Shown here in pieces: positions 1 to 11,539 of a stretch of DNA of 64,000 bases (its first letter is position 1; every line of letters starts with the position of its first letter). Where the stretch lies: positions 18,428 through 82,427 of the forward strand of contig SGPL01000075.1 in the NCBI GenBank assembly GCA_004802705.1, in the 5' to 3' direction. The notes under the pieces are model-generated. The model searched no databases, was not told where the DNA came from, and saw nothing but the letters and a program-made list of their open reading frames with translations. A program made the translations under genes and the position numbers. The stretch comes from Bondarzewia mesenterica. Its lineage: Eukaryota > Basidiomycota > Agaricomycetes > Russulales > Bondarzewiaceae.

Positions 1-47
1 ATCTTGTCTCCTCCTAGGCCACTGCGTTAACGTCGTGTATTTGACAG

Positions 48-475
48 GGCGATGAACACATCACATATACTTCTCCGGATGGCCACGAACGTTATACCAT
101 CAACGGGCGTGAGCAGCCCGCTGATGACAGTCGATACATCCAAGCTCCTCATCGTGATCAACGGCATTCGCGGGATCACGCACAAGCTACTGGTCGACCT
201 CCTGCTAATCAGCTTCCCCCGCAGTCTCGACCTCCGCCTCCGCCTCCAGCCACCATGTACTCTCCGTCTCAAAATTATAAAGGACCAGAACAACCGCCAC
301 TTCCTGGCGCACCACCTCCGTATGCTCCCCCACCTGTTCAACCGCCTCCTCCGGGTAAGTCTCTGTGTTTGATCAAAAGACGTCTTGAATTTGTAACATT
401 TTACGTCCTTCAGCACTCGGTAGGAGTCGTCATCGAGAACGCGAAGGACATCGCGATCATCGTAACCAACAGTGA
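48..475 (+). CDS. 3' end of a proline-rich protein gene (partial)
   Basis: The last two exons of a gene that begins before the window. A 3' splice site (ttgacag) ends at 47. The exon 48-354 is followed by a GTAAGT intron at 355-413, and the last exon runs from 414 to the TGA at 473-475. The visible tail is hydrophilic, then strongly proline-rich (runs such as PPPPPP and YAPPPVQPPPP, roughly codons 50-102), and ends in a short Arg/His/Glu-rich segment. No catalytic domain is visible. Such tails are usually disordered and often bind SH3 or WW domains, but that is inference only. The gene is convergent with the next one on the minus strand. Family not recognised. Confidence 0.55.
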
Positions 476-777
476 ACATAGGGTGCACTTCCGTGCTTAT
501 CTCCAACGTTTGCCCTCGGCGGGCACCGTTCTTTTGTATATCATTCTCCCCGTCATAATCCGTTTGCCTATGTTGTATGTACAAAAACTTCCTCACTTTG
601 TATCTGGGTTGTCGCAAAAGAAGGTATTATGAGGACTTGAAATTTTAGGAAACTGTTATCTGTTCCTTAGACAAACAAACTCATTGTTGATGTTGTATTA
701 CATTATGCTTCGATTTCGAGGTGGTAATTGTACACGTCAAGAAGAGTCGAAAAGGAGAACTACACGAACAATAAAAT

Positions 778-1663
778 TCACTGCAGATGTTGAATAATTG
801 GCATGATGGTTCCTTGCGAGACGCAAACATATCCTATGAGGACGACGTCGGCGTATGCGAGATTGCCGACTCCCGCCTCTTCAACCGTCTGAAGGCGGTA
901 AGTGAGGTAAGGGGCGAGCGGGTTAGCCGCGGAGATCAAAATGATCAGTGAATAACTCACCCGGGGCATAAGATGCTCTTTGACACGCTTTGCGACATCT
1001 TCGATCAACTTTCTCAAAGTAATCGGTACCTTCTCGCCTTGAGACGTGTGCCAAAGCTGAAGCTGACGTTTGGGAGCGTCGACTCTGTATCCAGGTATCT
1101 AAGAAATAAATCAGAGGAAGGTGGGCGTTAGTGTGCTTGCTGCAAGATACCGTGTACAAAGGGCGTACCCCGATAGTTAACTTCACCGTCTTCTTATGTC
1201 GTAACGGAGACGGTTCATCCTGCTTCGGGACGTTACGGAGATCTTGCGTGAAGCGGGTGTCTTCAAGACACACACCCCGATCTTCGTTGAAATAATATGG
1301 GGGATCAAGGTCCTTAAGAGCCGCTTCCTCATTCTCCCGCCCTTCATAGGCAATAAAACGCTTCTGCTTTATCACAGGGCCATACCGCGTGTTGACGACC
1401 ATGTCGCAAAACCGATGGTCGTCAGGAATGTTTTTAATGAGCAGCATGGCTTGGTCCACCGAGAATGTCTGCCCGAGGTATTGGCTCTCCAGCATGGTTG
1501 TTAGATTGAAATCAGAGATGGTCTACAAAATTCGGCATTAAAGCAGGATTTGAGTAAGAGCGAAGCTTGTTACACTGACCGTGTCTTCAGGTATGGCGAC
1601 GGGTTGCCCCTCTGAAGGAAGGCAGTCCTCGAACGAGGAATTATTGTTTGATGCGGAAGCCAT
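778..1663 (-). CDS. Conserved-looking protein of unknown function, four exons
   Basis: Exons on the minus strand are 1580-1663, 1169-1522, 961-1098 and 778-888, separated by introns of 57, 70 and 72 nt with GTCAGT, GTACGC and GTGAGT donors. The spliced product is 228 residues. The start was chosen because it is the first Met of a frame that stays open through all three junctions. The N-terminus is Asn/Ser-rich, the middle is mixed alpha/beta-like, and the last 35 residues are hydrophobic (YADVVLIGYVCVSQGTIMPI), possibly one membrane segment or a buried strand. The 72-nt intron is divisible by three and has no stop, so retention would keep the frame. I do not recognise the family; codon use and exon structure support a real gene. 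Confidence 0.6.
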
Positions 1664-1854
1664 TGGTGAGACGCTTGACTGGGCTGCATGCGCTTCGCGT
1701 TATAAACACCTTAGGCCTCCAGTTGTTCACCTTTGCTCTCAACCTCGAGCTGATATTGAATCAGACACTTGTTGTGCATAGCTGGAGAGAATTACGCATT
1801 CCAACACCGGTGGGTCTTGCCCACCACTGGGATGGTGCAGTGGGAGGGGAGATC

Positions 1855-2362
1855 CTACGGCTGTAGGGATTCCATGGACTCAAAACTCAAAGTAGAGTCC
1901 ACGGGGAATACACCAGCAACGAGGAAACCCCAAAGATGGACTGAGCCAGGAGAGAGGATCGACATGCCGACTTCATGTCCCCACATCGAGAAAACGGAAC
2001 ATTCTCGCGTCGATGTGGTGAACTTCGTCCTACAGCTCTCGGACTCCCAAGGTTTGTACAGCATATGGGGAAACTGCAGAAGTTGACGGGTTGCTTGCGA
2101 CCAAGACGATTTTCCTGTAAGGAGAATCGAGTCAATTGCCACGCCGAACAACTGTTGAGACCTCGTCTTGTATGCTTATCATACCTTGATCTTCAATGCT
2201 CTGCAGGAAACGATCTGCCCGTTGCATCACGCCTTCGAGGACGAATTTGAGCTCGCGTTGACGTCGGACCGCACCAGTCCACAAAGCCCGCCGATTGTGA
2301 GTAGCTGTTGGTCTTTCTGAGTCACCGATGACGGACCCTTCATACTGTTGGAATGAGTTCAA
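1855..2362 (-). other. Possible exon remnants of an unrecognised gene
   Basis: Two adjoining minus-strand open stretches look protein-like. Codons from about 2362 down to 2160 encode a hydrophilic helical-looking segment (WTGAVRRQRELKFVLEG). A frame from about 2114 down to 1855 encodes a second segment. A possible intron (GTCTCA ... attgact ... TTACAG) lies between them, but the frame that continues best does not match its phase. No domain is recognised, no good start context is seen, and no clear further exon lies upstream. It may be a decayed gene or chance. The rest of 1664-3224 holds nothing else I can support except the promoter side of the next gene. Confidence 0.2.
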
Positions 2363-3015
2363 AAGAAAACGAGCAATTTTTTTCCATCACCATTGAGGTA
2401 TTTCTTCAGACAATGATGAGGGCGAAAAGGGAAAGATGAAGCATGATCCTGGATCAGCCGTGCGTCCTGTTCCGTGCTTCCTCCGCTCTGCAAAAAGAAG
2501 ATGATCGCGTATGGGTCCCTATGGGTCCTGATTAGTAAAGAGTCTAAGTTTTGCTACACCAAATCCTCCAGCTGTTGTTATCGTCATGTGCTGTCGGGTT
2601 CGTTGATGACCTGTAAGCATTAGTACTACAGTCGGCCAGAGTTCGTGCAGTACCAAGTAGTATTTATCGGACTGAAAAATACATGTGGAACACCGGGTGG
2701 CATGGCAACCACGACAGCCGCTGGATGTCGCGGCCATTCTGCGGCCCACTCGCTGAATCCTGTTGAAGATGCTTATATATTGGCACCTACATAAGTAGTG
2801 TGCTGGACGCAGCCAGTCAATGCGGTTCCAAGAGTGAGTATCGGAGTACTTATCTAAATAGTCATTGCTTATCAGTATCCTGGAGCCGGGGCTGAGGCTG
2901 TGCGCGATGTATACTTAGTCGTCGATGAAATCCTATGATATCGTGGCCTTAATATGATGGAAATCAACACGAAAAGCCCGAGATTGACTCACTTCAGGAT
3001 AGTTTTTGCATAGAT

Positions 3016-3021
3016 CACGTG
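3016..3021. promoter_or_regulatory. CACGTG box upstream of the OHCU decarboxylase gene
   Basis: A palindromic CACGTG in the context ATCACGTGGG, 204 bp upstream of the start codon at 3225. In fungi this hexamer is bound by bHLH regulators of the Cbf1/USF type. The same core occurs upstream of three other genes in this window. Confidence 0.4.
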
Positions 3022-3224
3022 GGTAACGGAGAACTTCGCCGCCTGATCAGATCAGAGTTCTATAGTTACTTTCGTAGCAGAGTTGGCCAATCTCACCACG
3101 TTTCATGTTTCAATTATATTAGATATTCCAGGTCACCGTCCATTTTGTCGCGTTTGCCATCGTCCGCGAAGACAACCCCAACTCTCCTCCTACCCTGTGT
3201 GTTAACAAGCGCGCCTCTTTCAAT

Positions 3225-3851
3225 ATGGCCGAACGAATTCTACCCTCTCTCACGGAGATTTCGGCTGACTCGAATACTTCCTCCGATGGCGCCCTCGCAC
3301 GCGGACTTTCGACACTCTTTGAGCCCTCACCGGTACTCTATTCCGACATCGTACCGGCTGTGCACAATATTCTTCTGAATCCCGTCACCCGCTCATCTCC
3401 TCTCACCTACAACGCCCTCATTGATCTCACCACACATATTCTTTCCACGTCACCTTCGACACTTCAGGCATGCTTCATCAGCGCTCACCCTCGGATCGGA
3501 GAGATTACCGGACTCTCAGCGCTTAGCGCGAATGAACAAGCCGCGCGGGCGACACCAACCGAAGTGCTTGCACGTCTGGCTATCCTGAACGCAGCGTACG
3601 AGCGGCGATTTGAGGGTTTGAGGTACATCACGTTTGTCAACGGGAGGAGTAGGGCTGAGATCATGGAGGAGATGGAACAGTTTCTGGGGGTAGGCAAAGG
3701 AGACGTAGAGTTAGATAAGATAAGGGTGGAGGATGTCGGTGGGGGCGTGTGGACGGAAGAAGTGAAGAGGGCCGTGAGGGATGTAGGGAAAATCGCGAAG
3801 AGAAGGTTGACGGCGTTGGGAGTAGATGGAAGCGCAGTTCTGAACAGCTGA
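3225..3851 (+). CDS. OHCU decarboxylase (2-oxo-4-hydroxy-4-carboxy-5-ureidoimidazoline decarboxylase)
   Basis: A 208-residue intronless protein of the OHCU decarboxylase family. These enzymes act after uricase and 5-hydroxyisourate hydrolase and decarboxylate OHCU to S-allantoin, so the gene marks purine catabolism for nitrogen scavenging. Visible family signatures are the active-site motif HPRIGE near residue 88, a following Ser/Ala-rich segment with Glu, then NAAYERRFEGLRYITFVNGRSR near residues 124-145, which corresponds to the family's Phe/Asn/Arg substrate-binding block. Length fits fungal members (about 180-210). The start is the first Met of an uninterrupted frame. The C-terminus (VLNS) is not a peroxisomal PTS1, so a cytosolic location is more likely. 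A CACGTG box lies 204 bp upstream. Confidence 0.85.
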   Translation: MAERILPSLTEISADSNTSSDGALARGLSTLFEPSPVLYSDIVPAVHNILLNPVTRSSPLTYNALIDLTTHILSTSPSTLQACFISAHPRIGEITGLSALSANEQAARATPTEVLARLAILNAAYERRFEGLRYITFVNGRSRAEIMEEMEQFLGVGKGDVELDKIRVEDVGGGVWTEEVKRAVRDVGKIAKRRLTALGVDGSAVLNS

Positions 3852-4350
3852 TAGACAAGCAGTATCAATCAACCCGCATGCGTACCAGTGCGTCCACCTA
3901 GAAGCTTGTCCTGTTCGGGAGGTTTGCTAATGGCACAACAGACTCTCGGACTGGACTAGGCCAGGGCCAACTTGAATTCACAATCACTGACGCAATATAG
4001 AGCGAGCTCAATGATCAGTTTATGGATGGAGAGGTGCTCAAAAAGATCATTGTGAGTCGGTCAGAGTCCTTCATTTCGTCGATAGTAATGCGTACCTACC
4101 TGTACCTACTAGTAGAACCGCGCCAGGGACGGGCGTGCCTGGATACTTTCCAAGAATAGGAAAACACGTGATGATCGATTGTCCTTTTATTTTCGCTTTG
4201 CGTGGTCTCCTTTTCTTCAGCCTGCTCTTCAGCCTCTTCGGGCTCGTTCAACGCAAGAGGCTTGTCGTTGCTTCCCTGTCTTTTATTTCCTGACAGTAGC
4301 GTCGAATTTCTCTTCGATCCATCGCGCTAATCAACACGGCAACGATTATC
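3852..4350. other. Intergenic region, SLC35F promoter
   Basis: No coding region is seen. It contains the 3' flank of the OHCU decarboxylase gene and the likely promoter of the transporter gene, with CACGTG at 4165-4170 (181 bp before the start codon). Confidence 0.4.
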
Positions 4351-6249
4351 ATGTCGTCTTCTAACAAAGATGATAACAAAAGCGACTTCCTCAATGAACT
4401 NGGTTCCCCAACTCTCAGCGACGCCCCCTANGAAATTCGCAGCTCTCGACCTCAGATAGAGTTTTACTCGCCCGCGGCTTTTTTTCCGCAGCTCATGGAA
4501 ACGTTTCGCCAGTTTGTGGACGAGGCGATTTATCCTCTCTTTGCTTGCCGGACAAATCGTATCGCTCTGCATCACTTGTACGAATGTCACGACGACGGAG
4601 TTGGTTCAGCGCAACTGGTCTTTACCAACCACTCAGACCTTCTTTTTGTACGTTATTTTCCCNTTCATTCTGTGGAAATATGAAGAATATGCTCGGATGG
4701 AGCATTGATGTANTTGAACTTACAGGTATTTCTCTCTTTTCGTAATTTACACCCCGTACACTATATATCAATGTCAGTNTGCCANCATATCTTTCCCATT
4801 GTTTCTAATTGACCGTTACATCATCANACGAAGACGGGTTCAGGGGTTGGTTCCGCATGCTCTACCGTGACGGGTGGAAATGTAAGTAGATAGCTATCAC
4901 TGTCACTTTTCATTTATTTTNTGCGCTTTCCAGATGTAATCTTGGCTGCTTGTGATGTCGAGGGCAATTTCCTCGTGGTCAAGGTACGTTCTTTTAATCG
5001 TCGTTACGTAGCTGGCACTCGTGATACTAGATGCAACTCAGGCTTATGAATACACGAATCTCTTGTCGTGCATGCTTCTTGATGCGTAAGTTCTGANTTT
5101 GTCTTNNAANGTCTCTNGATTAGTANAACTTTTCACGATAGGTGGGCCATACCTGTTTGTATGTTTATGTCNTGGGTATACATGCGNCCACGCTACCACT
5201 GGACCCAAGTCCTCGTACGTCCCCCCATAATTACTCCTGCTTGGGATTGATTTTGACATTTGATGCTACAGGGCATCCTCGTTTGCATTGGCGGCCTTGG
5301 ACTGCTCGTCGCATCTGATCAGTTGACGGACAAAGACTATCCAGCACTCAGCAAGGGCAAGGGCGATGCCTTCATGATCGTTGGTGCTACCCTGTATGGG
5401 TTCAGTGCGTCTCGATTTTTCTCAACTGTCCATATTAACGATTCCTTGTGCCGAGGAACTGATACCCCATTGTTTCATCTATAGCTAACGCAACAGAAGA
5501 GTTCTTCGTACGCCGGTCGCCTCTTTACGAAGTGGTCGGCCAGCTTGGCATGTGGGGTACAATCATCAACGGTATACAAATGGCGGGCCTTGAGCATAAA
5601 GCCATGAAGTCAGCTACTTGGAGCGGTATCAATATCGGCCTCCTAGTCGCCTACACTGCTGGTATGTGATTCACCGGGAATCATGACTTAATTATTGCCA
5701 TGATTTCTCAACAATAGTCACTATAGCCATGTTCATCTTGTATACCGTTGCCCCCCTGCTGTACCGCATGGCGTCATCTACATACTACAACCTAAGTCTG
5801 CTTTCCAGTGACTTNTATGGTCTCCTGTTCGGTNTGTCATAGCGCTCCCTGTCNTTNCCTCTATTACTGATTATTTCTCTNCCCTCTAGGACTGTTCCTN
5901 TTTGTAAGTCTCATCGTCTTCGCGCGACNTCTACAGTACATCTGACATCCGTTTCGATCGGGATGCATTAGCATTACAGCCCNTACTGGCTGTACTTCCC
6001 NGCATTCGCTGTCGTCATCCTTGGTCTGATCATCTACTTCTGGCATTCGACCCGTGCGTATTCNCCCCGTCCCCCTCCCGTTTCTCCGTTTGACCTCTTA
6101 CACATGCACGTCGTCCTCGCCCGCATTACTTTTCGAACGAACACTCAGCCGAAGAACAAGGCAAACTCGACATCCGCGCGCCCGCCTACGTCACGCGGCG
6201 NAANGAGAGCGAGTCCGACCCTACCGCAGCTCTACCAATCGTTGTCTAG
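4351..6249 (+). CDS. SLC35F-type nucleotide-sugar/drug-metabolite transporter family membrane protein
   Basis: A member of the SLC35F (DUF914) branch of the drug/metabolite transporter superfamily, an integral membrane protein with about ten helices; the substrate cannot be told from sequence. The start is the Met at 4351. After a break near 4513, exons run to 4647, then 4726-4772, 4828-4881, 4934-4983, 5042-5085, 5142-5214, 5272-5404, 5485-5661, 5718-5831, 5890-5903, 5972-6053 and 6149-6249. Family hallmarks are RRFILSLLAGQIVSLCITC with NVTTTELV, YTPYTIYQYEDG, GGLGLLVASDQL and NATEEFFVRR. The tail is hydrophilic (TPEEQGKL ... LPIVV). At 4511-4516 (cagtttgtgg) the frame shifts by one base inside a T run, between a clearly coding upstream frame and TRRFILS; I read this as a sequencing error. 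Exon 5890-5903 is only 14 nt. N at 4827 sits where the G of an AG acceptor is expected. Confidence 0.88.
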
Positions 6250-6855
6250 CCATCGNCCAGATNGCNAGTCCACACTATGCTCNTTTTTTCTTTTCTGTTT
6301 TCTAGTCATACGGTGGGTTGGTCAGTTGTAGGTCAGGTGTACATTACATCGGGCTGTAGCAGATTGTGTAGAAGAAATAAGGGAGCCAGATCTAATAGGT
6401 CATTGGTACACATGTTATCGGGATGTACGACGCAGAATTCACGATCCGCCATTTATGCATACGACTTGTTCTTACCATGACANAGTGGATTTCGCAAGCT
6501 TTTGCAGCACATATAGGGATTTATAGTGATTATCTTGGGTCTCGATCGACACTCATGTACTGCATATATAGCGCGCGCGAACTTCAGTGTGAATGTTAGT
6601 TTGAATTCGACGATACACAGATTGAACGAATCGCAGTTCATTATACAAGCCGAAACTGGATGGTTTGAGAGGGTGCGAACGGGTAGGTTAGGCACAATTT
6701 TGAGACGAGCACGAACACCGTTGATACGAGGGTAAAAAAAAAATCACAAGTGCTCATCATCATAACCGTGCATGCNATAATTTTGANTGATGAAAGCATA
6801 CAAGCATGACATAGAAATGCAGTCAAAAAGTAAAGAAAAAGACATCACCGCCCCT
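6250..6855. other. Convergent intergenic region
   Basis: Between the convergent ends of the SLC35F and RPS4 genes. It contains AT-rich 3' flanks and several Ns; no coding region or RNA gene is recognised. Confidence 0.4.
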
Positions 6856-8029
6856 CTACTGCTCAGCAGCCCGCTGTTTCCTCCTAACATCGCGCTCCTC
6901 AGCAATCGTAAGCTTGGTACCCTTGCCCTTGGGCAGCGAGATCCATGGCTTGATGCCCTCACCAATGACAAAGATGTTCGTTATCCTACATGATGTCGGA
7001 TCAATAGTCTGTGCATATGGATTTTCACCAGAGACACTAACCGCGTTGCGAATGTACGGTCAAGAGCATCCTTCACATGCACGATATCGAAGTCGCCAAT
7101 GTGCTTCTCACGGTGCACAATAACGCCAGCACGACCCATGTTACGACCACCGGTGATCATGACAATGTTGCCCGTGTCGAACTTTGCGAACTCGGTAATC
7201 TTGTTCTGCTCAATGTCAAACCGAACGGTATCGTTGACCTTGATTAAGGGATCGGGGTAACGGATGGTGCGGCCATCATGGGTGACGATGTATGGAACAC
7301 CCTTCGTACCAATAGCAACCTTCTTCACCTTCAAAAGCTTGTAGGTTGCTTCTTCAGGGGTGATGCGGTGGATGGTGAAACGGCCCTTGACATCATAAAG
7401 GAGACGGAAGTGCTCGCCCGATTTCTCGATGGAGATCACATCTGTAAGGGCGCGTTAATACCACACACATACCGACATGCCCTTCTATAACATGCAACTG
7501 ACCCATAAAACCAACGGGGTACGTGTTATCCGTGCGGACCTTGCCATCGACCTTAATAAGGCGCTGCTGGACGATGGAGGTAACCTCACGGCCGGTGAGA
7601 GCATATTTCAGCCTGTTGCGGATGAAGATGGTGAGAGGAAGGGATTCGCGGAGTTTGTGGGGGCCGGGTGAAGGACGGGGGGCCTGAAGAAAACGGAATT
7701 CGACTAATGAGAGCGCATCCCCCAGGAAGATACAGAACGAGAGGCGCACGTAAGTCCCACTCAGCTTGTCGAGCATCCATGAGGATGGTGCGTGGAGACG
7801 CTTCAAGTGCTTTTTGGGTCCTCGGGCCTATAAAATCAAAATATGAACATTGAGATTGAGCAATTCAGCTAGTAAGCCGGTAGGACGAGGAATAAGCAGG
7901 AATGGTCGACAAGTGCATCCAAATCACAGCAGCAGCATCCATCCCAATCCAACCTCTTCGAGACCATCTTTAAGACCATCATGCTTCCTAGAACCTCCAA
8001 GAATCGTACAAAAGCGTGAAACTGACCAT
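6856..8029 (-). CDS. RPS4: 40S ribosomal protein S4 (eS4)
   Basis: Encodes the small-subunit ribosomal protein eS4, 263 residues, matching the usual 261-263. Exons on the minus strand are 8027-8029, 7750-7827, 7503-7683, 7042-7441 and 6856-6985. The first coding exon is just the ATG: a GTCAGT donor follows it directly, and a 199-nt intron ends in TATAG before the family N-terminus [11 protein letters not shown]. Recognisable order: RS4 N-terminal region ([18 protein letters not shown]), S4-type RNA-binding segment ([19 protein letters not shown]), central eS4 domain, KOW motif ([19 protein letters not shown]) and the C-terminal basic tail ending RKQRAAEQ. The large 5' intron right after the ATG is typical of highly expressed fungal ribosomal protein genes. 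CACGTG (8155-8160) and two CGCGTCT elements lie upstream. Confidence 0.97.
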
Positions 8030-8154
8030 GTTGAGTGTCTTGCTGGCGGAACGGAGGCGACGACGGCGACGGTCTTGATTTTGCTTGCAGTGGCGCGCCC
8101 AGTATCAAAGTTTGGAGGCCATGTGGCAATTGCAACTTTAGGTGAAGATCTAAT

Positions 8155-8200
8155 CACGTGATAAGAAACGCGTCTCGGGATTCCCACGACGCGTCTGTGG
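8155..8200. promoter_or_regulatory. RPS4 upstream elements: CACGTG and two ACGCGTCT motifs
   Basis: Upstream of the minus-strand RPS4 start (8029) lies CACGTG at 8155-8160, then ACGCGTCT copies at about 8168 and 8189. The second copy reads ACGCGTCTGTGG; its first 11 bases recur at 11,496-11,506 before RPT4, and a variant lies at 31,830-31,841. The remainder of 8030-8323 holds no gene. Confidence 0.35.
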
Positions 8201-8323
8201 CATTCGACTCAAAAACTCTGCTTTCTGAAAGTCGACCCTTATATTCGCATGCAGAAGACAGAAGAAAGGGAGAATATTACACTAATGGCACAAACACTCC
8301 AAGTCCAGATGACGGCTTGTATA

Positions 8324-11300
8324 TCAGACAGCGCTACCCTTCGTTGCCCTCAACACCATAGTCTCCAAAGTAATCGCACGATATTCACCCTCGGCGTCAG
8401 CGGCCCATACAGCATCTTCTGATATGTATACCAACAACCCGCCCTTCCCATCGGCTGTGGGGGACACTCTGAACAGCAGCATACGTGAATGCTCGTGCGC
8501 GCGCCCAGTAGGGATGAACATTAGGTTGTGAGAAGCCGCATAATCTTCGACAATCGACCGGAACGTAATCTCCTGGACCCTTGCTGGAAGTTTCTTCGCA
8601 TTCGTCTTCGAAACTGTAGACAGAGGTGGCGGTTCAGATGATGTGCGGCGGTAGTCTGGACGCGGGAGCTTGGTAGGTGCATCGGGACCTAAATCGATGG
8701 CTTGGTTCATCAAATCCAGTCCCCGCGTGAAACCCTTCTGCACCGCAGACAACTTCTGCAAGCTTTCTGAGAAGACCTTCTTATACCAAAACTCGTGCCA
8801 ATCCGCGATCTCCGAAAAGTTTGGCCGTGGTTGAATCAGCCAGATGTGCAATACGTCGAGCCATTTGGGGAAGAACTCAGTCTCGAGAAGTTGGGAGAAT
8901 ATGGATGGGCGAATTAGGCCTGCCCATGGTAGTACACGCTCCAAAGGCGCCATGTCCTGCTGTCGCGGATTGACGCGAAAATCGTCTCGCAACGTCGCGC
9001 CCAGTTTCGGTACGACGTATTTGAGCAGCATCGCATCCCACTCGCCCGCATTGAAGACCTCTCGCCAAGCGGTCAAGCCTTCAGGAATACCATCTGTCAC
9101 GGTCCAGCTGCGGAGAAAAGACTTGAGTTTCCTTCGTGCATCTCCCAGGATGTCCTCCAGACGCAATCCGACATGAGGCAACCAAGGAAAAACAATAGTC
9201 CGCAGGGAAACAGTATCCTTACGCGGGTTCCAGTCCGCGACCGCTCTTGAGATTTTCGGAAGGATGAGCTGGTCGAGAAAATTGTCGCGAATAAACGGAG
9301 GTAGAAAGGTCGACCAGGCTTCGTATAGTTTGACTGCTGACTGAGGTTCACGAGGGTTCCACGCATTATTGATCGATGAACGAACTCTTGGTAGCCAAGC
9401 GTTCCATAGCAGACTTTCGAACGGCGTCATGGGCACTTCAACCTTCGGCGTCAACGCCTGAACTGTTTTCGTTCCGTAGACATCCATTTGTGTCTCTGGT
9501 GGCTCCTCCTCATGGTTTGCTTGCCTAAGTGCCTTTCGCCATGACCTGAAGGCGGGAAGAAACGCATTTGGCGCCTCAAGAGGATCCCATTGGGTAAACA
9601 GCCGTCGGACCTAGTGCACGAGATAAAATATCAGCAAAAAAAAATTCAAGCGTCTGGAAAATGACATACCGTAGGCGCGATTGCTGCTACAATGATCTCA
9701 TCTAACCTGTAGACGTCGAATTCACGAGGGAACTGTGCAAGGAGCTTGTCGAAATAAGGGGAGAATTGATCCAACGTAACCTCATATGCCGATGCAAGTG
9801 CCTTCGCCTGCGCAGCAATATCGTCGACAATCAAATGTACTTGCTGTAAGCGAGAAATGACTGCGAGAGAAGTAGTAAGAATACTCTTTTTTTTGGAAAA
9901 AGTTATAGGAGGACTTACGTTCAGCCTCCTCGCCGATCCTCTTTTTCAGTCGTAAATCCTCATCTTGGATCGACTTCTTTCGATGCTGCAACTGCTTAGC
10001 CTCCCGTGCCAATCCGTCGATGTCACCGGCAGCTGCGTCAGCAATGAGACGCAAATTATGCCGCACTTCGGGTATCCGCGTTGAATCTGCCGTTGGTGTC
10101 CAAGAGGCTCGAGATACCTCTGCCAAAGAGGAGATCTCGCGAGGCTGCGGCAAACGAACAGTCAGCGCCAGATGAGAAACAGGGCATGAGACGTCTCTTA
10201 CAGTTGCGCCAGTAGCATCAATGATGATACCAATCCCTGTAGCGGCAGCATCCTGTCCAGCTTCTGCGACAATCTGCTCATAGGTTTTGTGTTCCACTTT
10301 AGTCTTGATTTTCTTCGGCTTCTTCCATGCATCCGACTTGTTCACCTGCTCCTTACCCTTTCCTTTCGCTTTCCCAATACCCTTCTTAGCCTCCTTCTCT
10401 TCCTCACTATCACTGACAGCCTCTCCCCTTCTCCGCGCTTCCGCCTTTGACTGTTTCGTCTTCTCACCAAATCCACGAAACGCAATACCCATTTTTTTGG
10501 GACGTAACTTCGATTCAACAGGCGCGATGATACCCTCACCCGACACTCCAAGACCTTTGCCTGTTTCCCAGCCCATCTTCGCAAGCATACGCGCGCCGAA
10601 GGAACCTTCCAGTTTACCGAAATGAATATGTTCAGAAGCGGAGAGTGGCGTCACAGAGCGCGATGCGTTAGTAGACTTGACATTGTCGCGAACAAATGAT
10701 CGTTGTGCCCGTGCGGTACCAAAGGAAGCGGGGAGATTGCCAGGTATGGATGTGGATGGTACCGGAGAAGGCGAATGTGAGGGGCCCGGGGAGGGAGATA
10801 TTGCAGCTGGACGAGAAGAACCAATGCCACCTCTGGTAAATCCAGAGAAAAAGGTTGAAGATTGAGATTTTGAAGATCCGAGTCCACCAAACTTCGGCCG
10901 TTCCTCCGCCTCTTCCTCCTCCTCTCGAACGCGCGGTGAAGGTGGTTTGGAAGGCTCTACCTCGTCCTCCATATCCTCATCCTCGTCTTCGTCCTTCCGC
11001 TCGTCAGCATCCGCAACGTCATCCTGTCTCAGCGTTTCCTCCTCCACGTCCCTTTGCGAATCCGACTTCTGCCCAGAAACGAATGACGGGGCCTTAGTCC
11101 AATCACTTCTCTTAGGAGCCCTGTCTTCCTTCTTCTTCCCCCTGAACCCTTCATCTTCGCTGTCATCAGCAAACACACCATAAATTGCGTCGTCTCTGCC
11201 ATTTTTCCGCCTCCTCTTCCGTTGGTAGGGGTCCTCGAATAGAGCACGTTCCTCTCGTACATCTGGGTCAGCATCGTCGTGGTGTTCATTGAAGTCGTCA

Positions 11301-11365
11301 GCATCAGAATCAGGAGAAGAATCGGAGTTGCCATCATCGAGAAATGCGCGCTTTCTCCTGGCCAT
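8324..11365 (-). CDS. NTR1: G-patch spliceosome-disassembly factor, TFIP11/Ntr1 (Spp382) family
   Basis: In the NTR complex, Ntr1/TFIP11 recruits and activates the DEAH helicase Prp43 through its G-patch to release the lariat intron; it acts in the nucleus. Exons on the minus strand are 10202-11365, 9919-10144, 9670-9860 and 8324-9610, giving 955 residues (human TFIP11 is about 837). In order: an acidic/basic N-terminus with a YGVFADDSEDE motif as in the TIP_N region (about residues 60-75), low-complexity Glu/Ser stretches, a G-patch at about residues 255-300 (GARMLAKMGWETGKGLGVSGEG ... GIAFRGFGE), a coiled segment, then the conserved GCFC-like C-terminal region (TPFESLLWNAWLPRVRSSI; LPPFIRDNFLDQLILPK). 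Intron 10145-10201 is 57 nt and stop-free, so retention would keep the frame. The promoter is shared with divergent RPT4. Confidence 0.93.
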
Positions 11366-11539
11366 GAGTAGAAGACAGCAGTAGACAGCTGCTCACCAAC
11401 AGATGACGAGTCGGAGTAGTAACTGAGAAACAGAGGAGCTGGATGTATGATTTGTCATCATACGACGCGTGAACTTCAGGCTACTTCAAGGGCTTACGCG
11501 TCTGTGCTTGTAGCTTACTTCCTTCAATTCGAAACGACC
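11366..11539. promoter_or_regulatory. Divergent promoter between NTR1 and RPT4
   Basis: Only 174 bp separate the two start codons, so both genes must be driven from this short segment. It contains two ACGCGT hexamers (about 11,464 and 11,496), the second within ACGCGTCTGTG. I do not see the GGTGGCAAA proteasome element known from yeast. Confidence 0.5.
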
